DNA of 23,679 bases from CAZDSS01 sp964508185 (GTDB taxonomy: Bacteria; Pseudomonadota; Alphaproteobacteria; Sphingomonadales; Govanellaceae), in contig CAZDSS010000035.1 of assembly GCA_964508185.1 (NCBI GenBank), positions 1 through 23,679 of the forward strand, given 5' to 3'. Numbering within the stretch: position 1 is the stretch's first letter; each line of letters opens with the position of its first letter. The notes under the pieces were generated by a model. It was not told where the DNA came from, did no database searches, and saw only the letters and a program-made list of their open reading frames with translations. This document shows positions 13,474 to 21,298 of this stretch, piece after piece. The position numbers were made by a program, and so were the translations under genes.

Positions 13474-14901
13474 TCAAAGCACCCGCAGGAACTGGACGAG
13501 ATCGGCCTTTTCCTCGGCCGTCAGTTTCACCTGCAGCACCAGATTGAAGAACTCCACCGCGTCCTCGAGGGTGAGCAAACGCCCGTCGTGGAGATAGGTG
13601 GGGCTTTCCTTGATGCCGCGCAGCGGGAAGGTCTTGATGGGCCCGTCCATGCGCGCCAGACGCCCGTTGATCATGCGCGGCTCGAAGAAGCGCTCGGTCT
13701 TCAGGTCATGCATGAGATTGTCCGTGTAGAACGGCGGCACATGACATTCGGCGCAGCGCGCCTTGCCGAAGAACAGCGCCTCGCCCCTGAGCTCCGCCTC
13801 CGTCGCCTTTGACGGATCGAGGCGGCCGAAGACGTCGAGCTTGGGCGCCGGCGGGAAGTCCAGAAGCGCCTGGAACTCGCCCATGAAATGGACCTGGCTG
13901 CCGCGCTCGAGGATGTTGACCCCCTTCTTGGTGGCGGTCACCGGATCGCCATCGAAATAGGCGGCGCGCTGTTCGAACTCGGTGAAATCCTCCACCGTCT
14001 TGAGGGCGCGCTGGGAGCCGAACAGGCGCTGCACGTTGACCCCGCGTAGGCTCGGCGTGTCGATGCGCCGCCGCGCTTCCTGCGGCCGGATGTCGCCCAC
14101 GAGATGGGTCGCCGCATTGGTGTGGCCGTTCACATGGCAGTCGAAGCAGGCGACCCCCATGCTCGGCGCCAGCGACCGCCGGTCGCTGGTGATGTTGAAC
14201 TGCTGCTGCGGGAAGGGCGTGACCAGGAGGCGCAGGCCCTCGATCTGCTTGGGATTGAGGATGCCGTCGAAGAGCTCGAACAGATTGTGAAGCCCGACCC
14301 GCTGCCCCTTCGACACATCACCGAGATCGGGACGGGTGGTGAGGAAGATGGGCGGCGGGAATTCCGGCAGGAAATGGTCCGGCAGGTCGAAATCCACGTC
14401 GAACCGCGTGAGGTCGCGGTTTTCGTCCTTCCTGACAGAGTCGATGTGGAACTGCGGGAAGACCATGCCCCCTTCCTCATGCTTGGGATGGGGCAGCGGC
14501 AGGAAGCCTTCGGGCCACAGGTTCTTCTTGCGGATCTCGTCGGGCGTCATGGCCGCAAGCTCGTCCCAGCTGCTGACGCCCTTGGGCAGCCTGACCCGCA
14601 CCCCTTCCTGGATGGGTTTGCCCCGGCTCATGGTGACGCCCTGGGCCGGCCGATTGCTGAGGTCGTAGCGCCGCTCCAGAAGCTGGCGCTGGCGGTCGGC
14701 GAATTTCTTCTTCTCGCCCGACAGCCGCTTGCGGATCGAGTCGAAATCCTCCTCGATGACCACCGGGCTGTAGCTTGTGCCCTTCTCGCCCCCCTGCTGG
14801 TTCTGGGCGAGGGCGGCCGCTGCGGTGAGACCGAGCGGCGCGATGACGGCCAGGAGACCCACGCGGATCGCCCGCCGCCGGAACAATGGTGCAATTTTCA
14901 T
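13474..14901 (-). CDS. exported di-heme cytochrome c peroxidase/MauG-like protein
   Basis: A 475-residue secreted protein with a signal peptide (1-32, cleavage after ALA) and two c-heme sites, CFDCH (252-256) and CAECH (383-387). The C-terminal half resembles bacterial di-heme peroxidases and MauG (LRGEALFFGKARCAECHVPP, then FPLRGIKESPTYLHDGRLLTLEDAVEFFN). Unlike ordinary di-heme peroxidases of about 320-350 aa, about 215 residues precede the first heme after the signal. That region, with KFADRQRQLLERRYDLS and a Pro-rich middle, matches no domain I know. Such proteins are sometimes annotated cytochrome B6, probably wrongly. The frame is open to 14961, but ATG 14901 with GGGGAG 8 nt upstream and a clean signal peptide is the better start. 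The mono-heme cytochrome c encoded nearby is a possible electron donor. Confidence 0.85.
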   Translation of the reverse strand: MKIAPLFRRRAIRVGLLAVIAPLGLTAAAALAQNQQGGEKGTSYSPVVIEEDFDSIRKRLSGEKKKFADRQRQLLERRYDLSNRPAQGVTMSRGKPIQEGVRVRLPKGVSSWDELAAMTPDEIRKKNLWPEGFLPLPHPKHEEGGMVFPQFHIDSVRKDENRDLTRFDVDFDLPDHFLPEFPPPIFLTTRPDLGDVSKGQRVGLHNLFELFDGILNPKQIEGLRLLVTPFPQQQFNITSDRRSLAPSMGVACFDCHVNGHTNAATHLVGDIRPQEARRRIDTPSLRGVNVQRLFGSQRALKTVEDFTEFEQRAAYFDGDPVTATKKGVNILERGSQVHFMGEFQALLDFPPAPKLDVFGRLDPSKATEAELRGEALFFGKARCAECHVPPFYTDNLMHDLKTERFFEPRMINGRLARMDGPIKTFPLRGIKESPTYLHDGRLLTLEDAVEFFNLVLQVKLTAEEKADLVQFLRVL

Positions 14902-14993
14902 TGGAGCTCTCCCCTGCTCGAAATGACGACGCCCGGGCGCTGCCGAAGACATGCGACCCAAGACATGGCCCAGGAACGCAACTTTCGAGATAT

Positions 14994-15022
14994 ATAATTC
15001 TACAAATATCCGCCCGGCGCAA
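14994..15022 (-). promoter_or_regulatory. weak promoter candidate for the di-heme protein gene
   Basis: On the minus strand TTGCGC (15022-15017) and AATTAT (14999-14994) are separated by 17 nt in an unusually AT-rich patch (14985-15010), about 93 bp upstream of ATG 14901. The -10 match is poor and an overlapping TATATA is possible. It lies in the 160-bp gap between the di-heme gene and the GcvR-like gene. Confidence 0.22.
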
Positions 15023-15061
15023 CGGCTTGCGGGCGGCGAGGGGTGGAGCGGCCGTGAAATT

Positions 15062-15601
15062 CTACCCGGCGGTGCGGTACCGGCAGCGGAGATTGAGCTG
15101 CCCCGCCGTGTTGTGGACGGCGGCGAGGCAGGATTCGGCTCGGCCCGGCGGCATGGAGACGGCGAAGCTCGTGACGTAGCGTCCGGTGCCGTCCTCGTCC
15201 AGGATGCGGCGGGAATTCATGCGCACCACGTTTGCGCCGAACTGCATAAATACTTCGGAAAGGCGCGCGATGAGTCCCGGCCGGTCGCCGCCGTCGATCT
15301 CGATGACGTGGCTCACGTCCGCGAGATCACCCGGGTCGCCGGAGAACGGAAAGGGGCTCACCCGGATCTGCGCCTCCTCGAGGCTGCGCAGGCGGCGCAG
15401 GCTTTCCTCCACCTCTTCCATTGCGACGCCCGCGGGAAGCTCGGCGACGCAGGAGAATTCGCAGGCGCGCCCAAGCACGGCGAAGGATGCGTCCGCGAGA
15501 TTGGCGCCGAGGCCATAGAGTTCCCCCGCCACCTCGGCAATGAGCCCCACGCGGTCGGGCCCGAGGATGGAGATCAGAATGCTGTTGTCGTGCGTCGCCA
15601 T
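15062..15601 (-). CDS. GcvR-like protein with two ACT domains
   Basis: A 179-residue protein made of two ACT domains and nothing else: the first (about 7-80) opens LISILGPDRVGLIAEVAGEL, the second (about 97-175) opens HVIEIDGGDRPGLIARLSEV. Both keep the D-R-x-G-L turn that often binds a small effector such as an amino acid. The size and arrangement match GcvR, the glycine cleavage repressor partner of GcvA in gammaproteobacteria. Neither gcvA nor gcv enzyme genes are present here, so the partner and effector are unknown and the name is by family only. It is divergent from the NhaC-type antiporter; the 95-bp region between them contains two ATTCTAGA repeats. Confidence 0.85.
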   Translation of the reverse strand: MATHDNSILISILGPDRVGLIAEVAGELYGLGANLADASFAVLGRACEFSCVAELPAGVAMEEVEESLRRLRSLEEAQIRVSPFPFSGDPGDLADVSHVIEIDGGDRPGLIARLSEVFMQFGANVVRMNSRRILDEDGTGRYVTSFAVSMPPGRAESCLAAVHNTAGQLNLRCRYRTAG

Positions 15602-15642
15602 GACAGGTCGCCCCCTTTTTTGATCGGATTTGCCGTCATCCT

Positions 15643-15671
15643 ATTCTAGATTAGGCGCGGACAATTCTAGA
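15643..15671. repeat. paired ATTCTAGA repeats in the gcvR-like/nhaC divergent region
   Basis: ATTCTAGA occurs at 15643-15650 and again at 15664-15671, exactly 21 bp (about two helical turns) apart. Each copy contains the palindrome TCTAGA, and the second extends to TTCTAGAA. The phasing suggests tandem binding sites for one regulator, but no such regulator is identified. Confidence 0.4.
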
Positions 15672-15696
15672 ACGGCATAATGACAAGGGGGGTTCT

Positions 15697-17160
15697 GTGT
15701 CCAAGGAAAACAGATCGCGCGAAGGATTGCCGCCCTTCTGGCTGGCGCTCATACCCGTCATCGGACTCGTCGGCCTTCTCGTCGTCTCGATCCGACTCTA
15801 TGGCGCCGATTCCGCCTATGGGCCTAATCAGGTGGCGCTCACGGGCGGGGCCGTGATCGCAGCGGTGGTGGCCCTTCTCCGCGGCCATTCCTGGGACGAG
15901 ATCGAAGCCGCGATCCTTCATTCCATCGGCCTCACCATGAAGGCGATCCTGATTTTGATCGCCGTGGGCGCGCTCATCGGCACCTGGATTCTCGGCGGCA
16001 TCGTGCCGACCCTCATCCATTTCGGGCTGTCGGTGCTCGACCCCAGCTTCTTCTACGTGGCGACCTGCGCCATCTGCGCCATCGTCTCGCTCAGCATCGG
16101 CAGCTCATGGACCACGGCGGGGACCGTGGGCGTCGCCTTCATCGGCATCGCCCAGGGCTTCGACCTGTCGCCGGCGATCACCGCGGGGGCGGTGATATCC
16201 GGCGCCTATTTCGGCGACAAGATGTCGCCCCTGTCGGATACCACCAATCTCGCCGCCGCCGTGGCGGGGGCCGACCTTTTCGCCCATATCCGCAACATGG
16301 CCTGGACCACCGGGCCGAGCCTCATCATCGCCTTCGTCCTCTATGCGATCCTCGGCTACGGCAGCGCGGCCGCAGACCTTTCGGCGGTGGAAGGAATCCA
16401 GGCGGTGATGGCGGAGAATTTCACCATCCACTGGGCGATGGTGCTGCCCCTTTTCATCGTGCTGGGCCTTGCGGCGATGCGGATGCCGGCGCTTCCGACC
16501 GTGATCATCGGCGCCCTTCTCGGCGCTGTGACCGCCGTTTTGTTTCAGGGCGAGGCGGTCGCCCGCTTCGCCGCCCTGCTCGGCGACGACCGTTCGGCCG
16601 TGCGCGCCGTCTGGACCTCGTTCTTCGACGGCTTTCTCGCCGAGACGGGGAACGCGGAGGTGGACAATCTCCTGTCCCGCGGCGGCATGAGCAGCATGCT
16701 GCCCACCGTCTGGCTCATCATCAGCGCCATGGTGTTCGGCGGCATCATGGAGCATACGGGCATGCTGGTGAGCCTGCTCAATGGCATCATCCTGCGGCTG
16801 AAGCGCGCCGGGTCGCTCATCCTCACCACGGTGCTCGCCTGCATCGGCACCAATCTGGTGGCGGCGGAGCAATACATGTCCATCGCCATCCCGGCGCGCA
16901 TGCTGGCCCCGATCTATGAGCGCTTCGGGCTTGCGCCCACCGCGCTCTCCCGCACCATCGAGGATTCCGGCACCCTCACCTCGCCCCTCGTGCCGTGGAA
17001 TACCTGCGGCGCCTTCATGGCGGCGACCCTCGGCGTCGCGACCCTCGAATATCTCCCCTTCGCCTTCCTCAACCTCGTCAATCCCGTGATCGCCGTGCTG
17101 TTCGGCTATCTCGGGGTCAAGGTGGCCCGGCTTGCCCCCGCCGACAGGCCGGGGCTATAA
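15697..17160 (+). CDS. NhaC-type Na+/H+ antiporter family protein
   Basis: A 487-residue polytopic inner-membrane protein of the NhaC family. Signature parts are SIGSSWTTAGTVGVAF (about 132-147), GAYFGDKMSPLSDTTNLAA (about 169-187) and the C-terminal PWNTCGAF block. These transporters usually exchange Na+ for H+; some relatives exchange malate and lactate, so the substrate is not certain. The start is a GTG at 15697 with AAGGGGGG 4 nt upstream; no ATG gives a better fit. It stands alone as a unit between the divergent GcvR-like gene and DUF4170, and the ATTCTAGA pair upstream could be part of its control region. With the alanine and acetate symporters nearby, it fits a cell that keeps a sodium gradient. 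Confidence 0.9.
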   Translation: MSKENRSREGLPPFWLALIPVIGLVGLLVVSIRLYGADSAYGPNQVALTGGAVIAAVVALLRGHSWDEIEAAILHSIGLTMKAILILIAVGALIGTWILGGIVPTLIHFGLSVLDPSFFYVATCAICAIVSLSIGSSWTTAGTVGVAFIGIAQGFDLSPAITAGAVISGAYFGDKMSPLSDTTNLAAAVAGADLFAHIRNMAWTTGPSLIIAFVLYAILGYGSAAADLSAVEGIQAVMAENFTIHWAMVLPLFIVLGLAAMRMPALPTVIIGALLGAVTAVLFQGEAVARFAALLGDDRSAVRAVWTSFFDGFLAETGNAEVDNLLSRGGMSSMLPTVWLIISAMVFGGIMEHTGMLVSLLNGIILRLKRAGSLILTTVLACIGTNLVAAEQYMSIAIPARMLAPIYERFGLAPTALSRTIEDSGTLTSPLVPWNTCGAFMAATLGVATLEYLPFAFLNLVNPVIAVLFGYLGVKVARLAPADRPGL

Positions 17161-17236
17161 GATCTGCGGCATGTCCGTTCACGGAACGAAGAGGCATGCC
17201 TGCCGTTGAAGCTGTCGCAAAGGCGGAGGAAATTCA

Positions 17237-17467
17237 TTGGCAAATCAGCAGCTCCTTCATCTCGTGTTCGGCGGGCGGGTCCGCGACCCCCAGGGGGTGG
17301 AGTTCGAGGATCTCACGGCCCTCGACATCGTCGGCATTTACCCCGACTACAAGTCGGCCGAGGAAGCCTGGCGGGCCAAGGCCCAGCTCACGGTGGACGA
17401 CGCCCACATGAAATACGTGATCGTCCATCTCCATCGCCTGCTGGACCCGGAGAAGCCGGGACGCTGA
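17237..17467 (+). CDS. DUF4170 family small protein
   Basis: A 76-residue cytoplasmic protein typical of DUF4170 (PF13773), a small alphaproteobacterial family of unknown function. The family pattern LHLVFGGRVRDPQGVEFEDL (7-26), VGIYPDYKSAEEAWRAKAQ (32-50) and YVIVHLHRLLDP (60-71) is complete. The start is TTG 17237, placed by GGCGGAGGAA just upstream. There is no ATG in frame before the conserved region. The gene sits 76 bp after the antiporter and 106 bp before the DUF485 gene, and its control is unclear. Confidence 0.88.
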   Translation: MANQQLLHLVFGGRVRDPQGVEFEDLTALDIVGIYPDYKSAEEAWRAKAQLTVDDAHMKYVIVHLHRLLDPEKPGR

Positions 17468-17573
17468 GCGAAGCCCGCGCCGCGGGTCGGGGCAAGAACA
17501 GGCAAAAACCCGGTTGACAGAACGCGGCCTGATCGTGCTTGCTCGACCCTCAAGCCAGGAATACGGGGGGATC

Positions 17574-17924
17574 ATGCAGCAAAAGCCGTCGGGCGAATGG
17601 CATATCGGCCTTGAAAATCCGCGTCTTTCAGCCATGTCGCGGCTGGTTCGGCGCCTGAGCTTCACCTTCACGGCGCTCATCTGCGTCACCTATATCGCGC
17701 TCAATCTGGCGTCGCTTTACGCCGCCGACTGGCTCGGCGATCCCATCGCCCCGGGCCTCCTCACCTCGCGCGGCATCGTCATTGCGACCATCATCATGGT
17801 GGCGGGGGTCGTGCTCACCGGCGTCTTCGTCTGGATCATCAACAACCGGCTTGAGCGCCTGCGCGCCGAGATCGCGGAGGATCTCGCGAAATCCGAACAG
17901 GCCAAAGGGGGAGAAGCGCGGTGA
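17574..17924 (+). CDS. DUF485 family membrane protein, partner of acetate symporter
   Basis: A 116-residue membrane protein with two transmembrane helices (about 32-52 and 68-90) and a basic-acidic cytoplasmic tail. The opening RLVRRLSFTFTALICVTYIA and length match the DUF485 (YjcH-like) family, normally encoded directly before acetate/cation symporter ActP. The start ATG 17574 is preferred over a TTG frame extension at 17514 because GGGGGGA lies 4 nt upstream and the family starts here. The last codons overlap the symporter start by 4 bp (GTGA), so translation is coupled. DUF485 proteins are presumed to assist the symporter; the exact role is unknown. Confidence 0.9.
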   Translation: MQQKPSGEWHIGLENPRLSAMSRLVRRLSFTFTALICVTYIALNLASLYAADWLGDPIAPGLLTSRGIVIATIIMVAGVVLTGVFVWIINNRLERLRAEIAEDLAKSEQAKGGEAR

Positions 17925-19483
17925 CGGGCGACGTGAATTTCCTCGCCATGGGCATGTTCCTGCTGTTCGTGGGCTTCACCCTTGCGATCACCTTCTGGGC
18001 GGCCCGGCGCAGCAGGACGGCGGATGACTTCTACGCGGCGGGAAGCCGCTTCGGCGGCGCGGCCAACGGGCTTGCGATCTCGGGCGACTTCATGTCGGCG
18101 GCGACCTTCCTCGGCATCTCGGCCCTCGTCTTCGCCCAGGGCTTCGACGGCATGCTCTATTCGGTGGGCGGCATGGCGGGCTGGCCCGTGGTGCTGTTCC
18201 TGATCGCCGACCGGCTGCGCAATCTCGGCCGCTACACCTTCGCGGACATTGCCGCCTACCGGCTTGATCGCACCACCATGCGCGGCCTTGCGGCGGTCGG
18301 GAGCCTTGCGGTCATCATTCCCTATCTCATCGCCCAGATGGTGGGCGCGGGTGCCCTCATCGAGGTGCTGTTCGGCCTGCCCTACATGGTCGCCGTGGTC
18401 ATCGTCGGCGTCCTCATGGCGCTCTATGTGAGTGTCGGCGGCATGCTTGCGACCACCTGGGTGCAGATCGTGAAGGCGGCTTTGCTCCTGATCGGCGGCG
18501 TGGTGCTGACGGTGCTCGTGCTCGCGCTCTTCGATTTCGATTTCGAGAAGCTGCTGTCCGCCGCCGTGGACACCCACCCCGAGGGCGAGGCGATCCTTGG
18601 CCCGCTGCGGCTCATCAAGGATCCGATCACGGCCATATCCCTGGGTCTTGCCTTCCTGTTCGGCCCGGCCGGGCTGCCGCACATCCTGATGCGCTTCTTC
18701 ACCGTGCCGAACGCGAAGGAAGCGCGGCGCTCGGTGCTCTATGCCACCGGCATCATCGCCTTCTTCCAGTTCATCGTCTTCGTGATCGGCCTCGGCGCCA
18801 TCGCCATCCTCAGCAACCGGCCGGAATTCTTCACGGAGACGGGGGGCCTCAAGGGCGGCATCAACATGGCGTCGATCCATCTCGCCTCCGCCATCGGCGG
18901 CAATGCCTTCCTCGGCTTCATCTCGGCCGTGGCCTTTGCCACCATCCTCGCGGTGGTCGCGGGCCTGACGCTTGCCGCCGCCTCGGCCATCTCCCACGAC
19001 CTTTATGCGGAAATCTTCCGCCACGGCCGGGCCAAGGAAAAGGACGTGCTGCGCCTTGCCAAGATCACGCCGATCGTCGTCAGCATCATCGCCGTCGTCC
19101 TCGGCATCGCCTTCGAGGGGCAGAACGTGGCCTATCTCGGCCTCCTCGCCCTTGCGATCGCGGCGAGCGTCAATTTCCCGATCCTGGTGCTCGCCATGTT
19201 CTGGCGCAATTTCACGAGCCGCGGCGCGCTTTGGGGCGGCGTCGCGGGGCTTGTGACCGCGGTCGTCATGGAAGTGCTGAGCCCCGCGGTGTGGGTGAGC
19301 GTCCTCGGCAACGAGACGCCGGTCCATCCCTATGACTACCCGACCCTGTTCTCCATGAGCGCCGCCTTCCTCGGGGCCTGGCTCGGCTCCGTCACCGACC
19401 GCGGTCCGCGCGCCCAGGCCGAACGGGCGAGCTTCGACGCGCTCGAGGTGCAGGCGCTTCTCGGCCGGCGGGGGGATGCCTGA
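17921..19483 (+). CDS. actP: cation/acetate symporter, SSS family
   Basis: A 520-residue protein of the sodium:solute symporter family with about 13 predicted membrane helices. Motifs typical of ActP include ADDFYAAGSR (about 34-43), ISGDFMSAATFLGISALV (about 53-70), RNLGRYTFADIAAYRLD (about 100-116) and GPAGLPHILMRFFTV (about 248-262). ActP imports acetate and other short carboxylates with Na+ or H+. The start is GTG 17921, overlapping the DUF485 stop. No acetyl-CoA synthetase gene lies in the window. The stop at 19483 overlaps or abuts the next gene (CYTH), so the three genes 17574-20003 likely form one operon. Confidence 0.9.
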   Translation: MTGDVNFLAMGMFLLFVGFTLAITFWAARRSRTADDFYAAGSRFGGAANGLAISGDFMSAATFLGISALVFAQGFDGMLYSVGGMAGWPVVLFLIADRLRNLGRYTFADIAAYRLDRTTMRGLAAVGSLAVIIPYLIAQMVGAGALIEVLFGLPYMVAVVIVGVLMALYVSVGGMLATTWVQIVKAALLLIGGVVLTVLVLALFDFDFEKLLSAAVDTHPEGEAILGPLRLIKDPITAISLGLAFLFGPAGLPHILMRFFTVPNAKEARRSVLYATGIIAFFQFIVFVIGLGAIAILSNRPEFFTETGGLKGGINMASIHLASAIGGNAFLGFISAVAFATILAVVAGLTLAAASAISHDLYAEIFRHGRAKEKDVLRLAKITPIVVSIIAVVLGIAFEGQNVAYLGLLALAIAASVNFPILVLAMFWRNFTSRGALWGGVAGLVTAVVMEVLSPAVWVSVLGNETPVHPYDYPTLFSMSAAFLGAWLGSVTDRGPRAQAERASFDALEVQALLGRRGDA

Positions 19484-19484
19484 C

Positions 19485-20003
19485 ATGGGCAGCGGACCGG
19501 GGATCGAGATCGAGCGCAAGTTCCTGGTCCGCTCCGACGACTGGCGGCGGGACGCGGACGACGGCGTCCTCATCCGCCAGGGCTATGTGGTGAACGGCGA
19601 CCCGAGCCTGCGCGTCCGCCTGAAGGGCGACCGGGGCTTTCTGACGGTCAAGGCCGGCAAGTCCTGGCGCGCCCGGCGGGAATATGAATACGAGATCCCG
19701 GCGGCGGACGCCCGGGACATGCTGGACAATCTCTGCCCGCCGCCCATCCTCGAGAAGCGTCGTCACAAGCTCACCCACGGCGGCCGCATATGGGAGATCG
19801 ACGTCTTCGCCGGGGCCAATGCGGGCTTCATCCTGGCGGAGGTGGAGCTTGAAAGCGCGGACGCGGCTGTTGCGATCCCCGACTGGGCCGGGCCCGAGGT
19901 CACGGACGATCCGCGCTTCTTCAACGCCTATCTCGCCCGCAGGCCCTTCAGGACCTGGGGCGTCACCTATGCGGCGCTCCTCCAGTCCCTCGAAGGCCGC
20001 TGA
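19485..20003 (+). CDS. CYTH domain protein (triphosphate-binding phosphohydrolase)
   Basis: A 172-residue protein with the CYTH tunnel fold. The ExExK motif is E8-I-E10-R-K12, followed by alternating basic and acidic strands (RVRLKGDRGFLTVKAG, REYEYEI, KLTHGGRIWEIDVFAG, LAEVELES) that line the channel. Members hydrolyse inorganic triphosphate or related triphosphates using two metal ions; adenylate cyclase activity is known in some, but this short single-domain form is usually a triphosphatase. An upstream ATG at 19476 would add three residues and overlap actP. The ATG at 19485 has the G-run about 9 nt before it and is chosen. It follows actP without a gap and is convergent with the ParA-like gene (13 bp). 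Confidence 0.88.
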   Translation: MGSGPGIEIERKFLVRSDDWRRDADDGVLIRQGYVVNGDPSLRVRLKGDRGFLTVKAGKSWRARREYEYEIPAADARDMLDNLCPPPILEKRRHKLTHGGRIWEIDVFAGANAGFILAEVELESADAAVAIPDWAGPEVTDDPRFFNAYLARRPFRTWGVTYAALLQSLEGR

Positions 20004-20016
20004 GGGGCAATCCTCG

Positions 20017-20760
20017 TCAGCCGATCCGCCGCTTCACTTCGCGCCACAGATTGCGGAACGCGACGGCCGCGTCGCTGTTGGGCGCGAACTTGCGCACCGG
20101 GGCCTGTTCGAGGCCCATGCGCTCGATGACGCTGGCGTTGGGAATGACGGTCTTCAATGCGCCGCGATTGGTCTTGCGGAATTCGGCCGCCACGTCCTGG
20201 TGGAGCGCCTTCCGCCCCTCGAACATGGCGAGGAAGGGCATGACCTGCAAATTCTGCGGCTTGCCGCGGGCCAGGAATTCCTTGAGCTGGTCGAGGGTGC
20301 GGAGCGAAAGGGTCGTCGGCACCACCGGCACCAGCAGCGCATCCGCCGCATGGAACACGTTTTCGGACAAGAGCGTGATCCCGGGCGGGCAATCAAGGAA
20401 CACGTAGTCGTAATATTCCTCGAGCCCCTTGAGGAGCTGGCGCAGCCGCTGCTTGGGCCGGCTGAGGTCGTCGAGCTGGAGATCCAGATTCCGGTAGGAG
20501 AAGTCCGCCGGCATCATGTCCAGATTGTCGAACTCCGTCGCCTGGAGATGGTCCACAAGCTGGCTGTCGCCGCGCACGAGCCGGGCGCTGCCGCCGCGCA
20601 CCTTGGGCTGGACGCGAAAATAGTAGCTGGACGCGCCCTGCGGATCGAGATCCCAGAGCAGGACCGATGCGCCGCTCGCCGCCGCCTCGGCCGCCAGATT
20701 GACGGCGGCCGCCGTCTTGCCCACACCGCCCTTGATGGAATAGATCGCAATGACTTTCAT
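20017..20760 (-). CDS. ParA-family ATPase (orphan)
   Basis: A 247-residue deviant Walker ATPase. It has KGGVGKT (residues 10-16, with the signature lysine K10), Walker A' segment VLLWDLDPQGASSYYF (about 33-48) and Walker B-like VFLDCPPG. Family members bind DNA or membrane non-specifically on ATP and position chromosomes, plasmids or protein clusters. There is no parB or centromere-like repeat here, and no plasmid genes, so it is more likely an orphan positioning ATPase than a segregation one; its cargo is unknown. ATG 20760 starts MKVIAIYSIKGG. A GTG two codons earlier (20766) is possible but closer to the GGGG ribosome-binding site. It lies 129 bp from the small gene upstream on the same strand. 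Confidence 0.9.
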   Translation of the reverse strand: MKVIAIYSIKGGVGKTAAAVNLAAEAAASGASVLLWDLDPQGASSYYFRVQPKVRGGSARLVRGDSQLVDHLQATEFDNLDMMPADFSYRNLDLQLDDLSRPKQRLRQLLKGLEEYYDYVFLDCPPGITLLSENVFHAADALLVPVVPTTLSLRTLDQLKEFLARGKPQNLQVMPFLAMFEGRKALHQDVAAEFRKTNRGALKTVIPNASVIERMGLEQAPVRKFAPNSDAAVAFRNLWREVKRRIG

Positions 20761-20889
20761 CGGCACTCGGTCCCCTGTCCGTGATGTCCGGCTTTCCCGG
20801 CCTGCGAGATTAGCACGGATCGCCTCCGGAAGCTCTTGATTTTCTTCACTATTGTCCGGAAGGGGCGGAAAGGCAACAGGCCGTGTCGA

Positions 20890-21240
20890 TCAGGGCCGCT
20901 GGCGCAGGGGCGAGAGACGCGGCGCCGGGCGGCGGCGCAGCCGGTCGCGCAGATGCTTGAGGAACAGGCGGCGGGAAAGCTCGACGCCGAGCGGCTTTCC
21001 GCGCACCAGGGCGTCGTAATGGTCGTAGAGAAGGCTCGCCTCCGCCTCGCCGAGGCAGCGGAAGAGGAATTCCTGCTCGGCCTTGGGCCGCACCCCCACG
21101 AGGGCCGCAAGCCCGGGCGCCACCCGCTCGAGATCGGGCACGGTGGCGGGAAGCGGCCGGTCGGGCCGGAAAGTCCAGTTCTCGAAGCCTTCGAGAAGCC
21201 GCTCCATGTAGATGGGCAATGCCGCAGCCTGCTGTTTCAT
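20890..21240 (-). CDS. hypothetical protein, 116 aa
   Basis: A 116-residue soluble protein starting MKQQAAALPIYMERLLEGFENWTF. The C-terminal third is very basic (HLRDRLRRRPAPRLSPLRQRP). No known domain was recognised and there is no signal peptide or membrane segment. A ribosome-binding site (AGGAGG) is spaced 6 nt from the ATG, and the frame continues the local strand order after the saccharopine-type gene, so it is likely real. Strikingly, the ribosome-binding site and first base of the start codon are paired in a perfect 15-bp hairpin (21240-21275), so translation may be off by default. A role cannot be proposed. Confidence 0.65.
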   Translation of the reverse strand: MKQQAAALPIYMERLLEGFENWTFRPDRPLPATVPDLERVAPGLAALVGVRPKAEQEFLFRCLGEAEASLLYDHYDALVRGKPLGVELSRRLFLKHLRDRLRRRPAPRLSPLRQRP

Positions 21241-21275
21241 GTCCGTCCTCCTGTTGTCTGACAGGAGGACGGACA
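21240..21275 (-). promoter_or_regulatory. RBS-sequestering hairpin before the 116-aa gene
   Basis: Arms 21240-21254 and 21261-21275 are exact reverse complements (15 bp) with a 6-nt loop (TGTCTG on the plus strand). In the minus-strand transcript the right arm of the stem contains AGGAGG and ends on the A of the start codon. No T-run follows, so an intrinsic terminator is unlikely. It also lies 24 bp after the stop of the upstream saccharopine-type gene. Confidence 0.6.
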
Positions 21276-21298
21276 GGATCCCGCGAATGTGACGCCGC

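Noticed and set aside
17514..17519. Perfect TTGACA before the DUF485 gene
   Set aside because: No acceptable -10 hexamer is found 16-18 nt downstream, and sigma-54 GG/GC spacing does not fit either, so no promoter was called.
17717..19573. 618-residue open frame on the minus strand opposite actP
   Set aside because: It is rich in His, Asp, Glu and Arg with no domain, mirrors membrane-protein codons, and lies opposite a clear symporter and the CYTH gene.
20825..20862. Two TCCGGAAG copies 30 bp apart upstream of the ParA-like gene
   Set aside because: They are short and GC-rich, hence likely by chance, and are not helically phased with any promoter. No parS-like or iteron structure is present.
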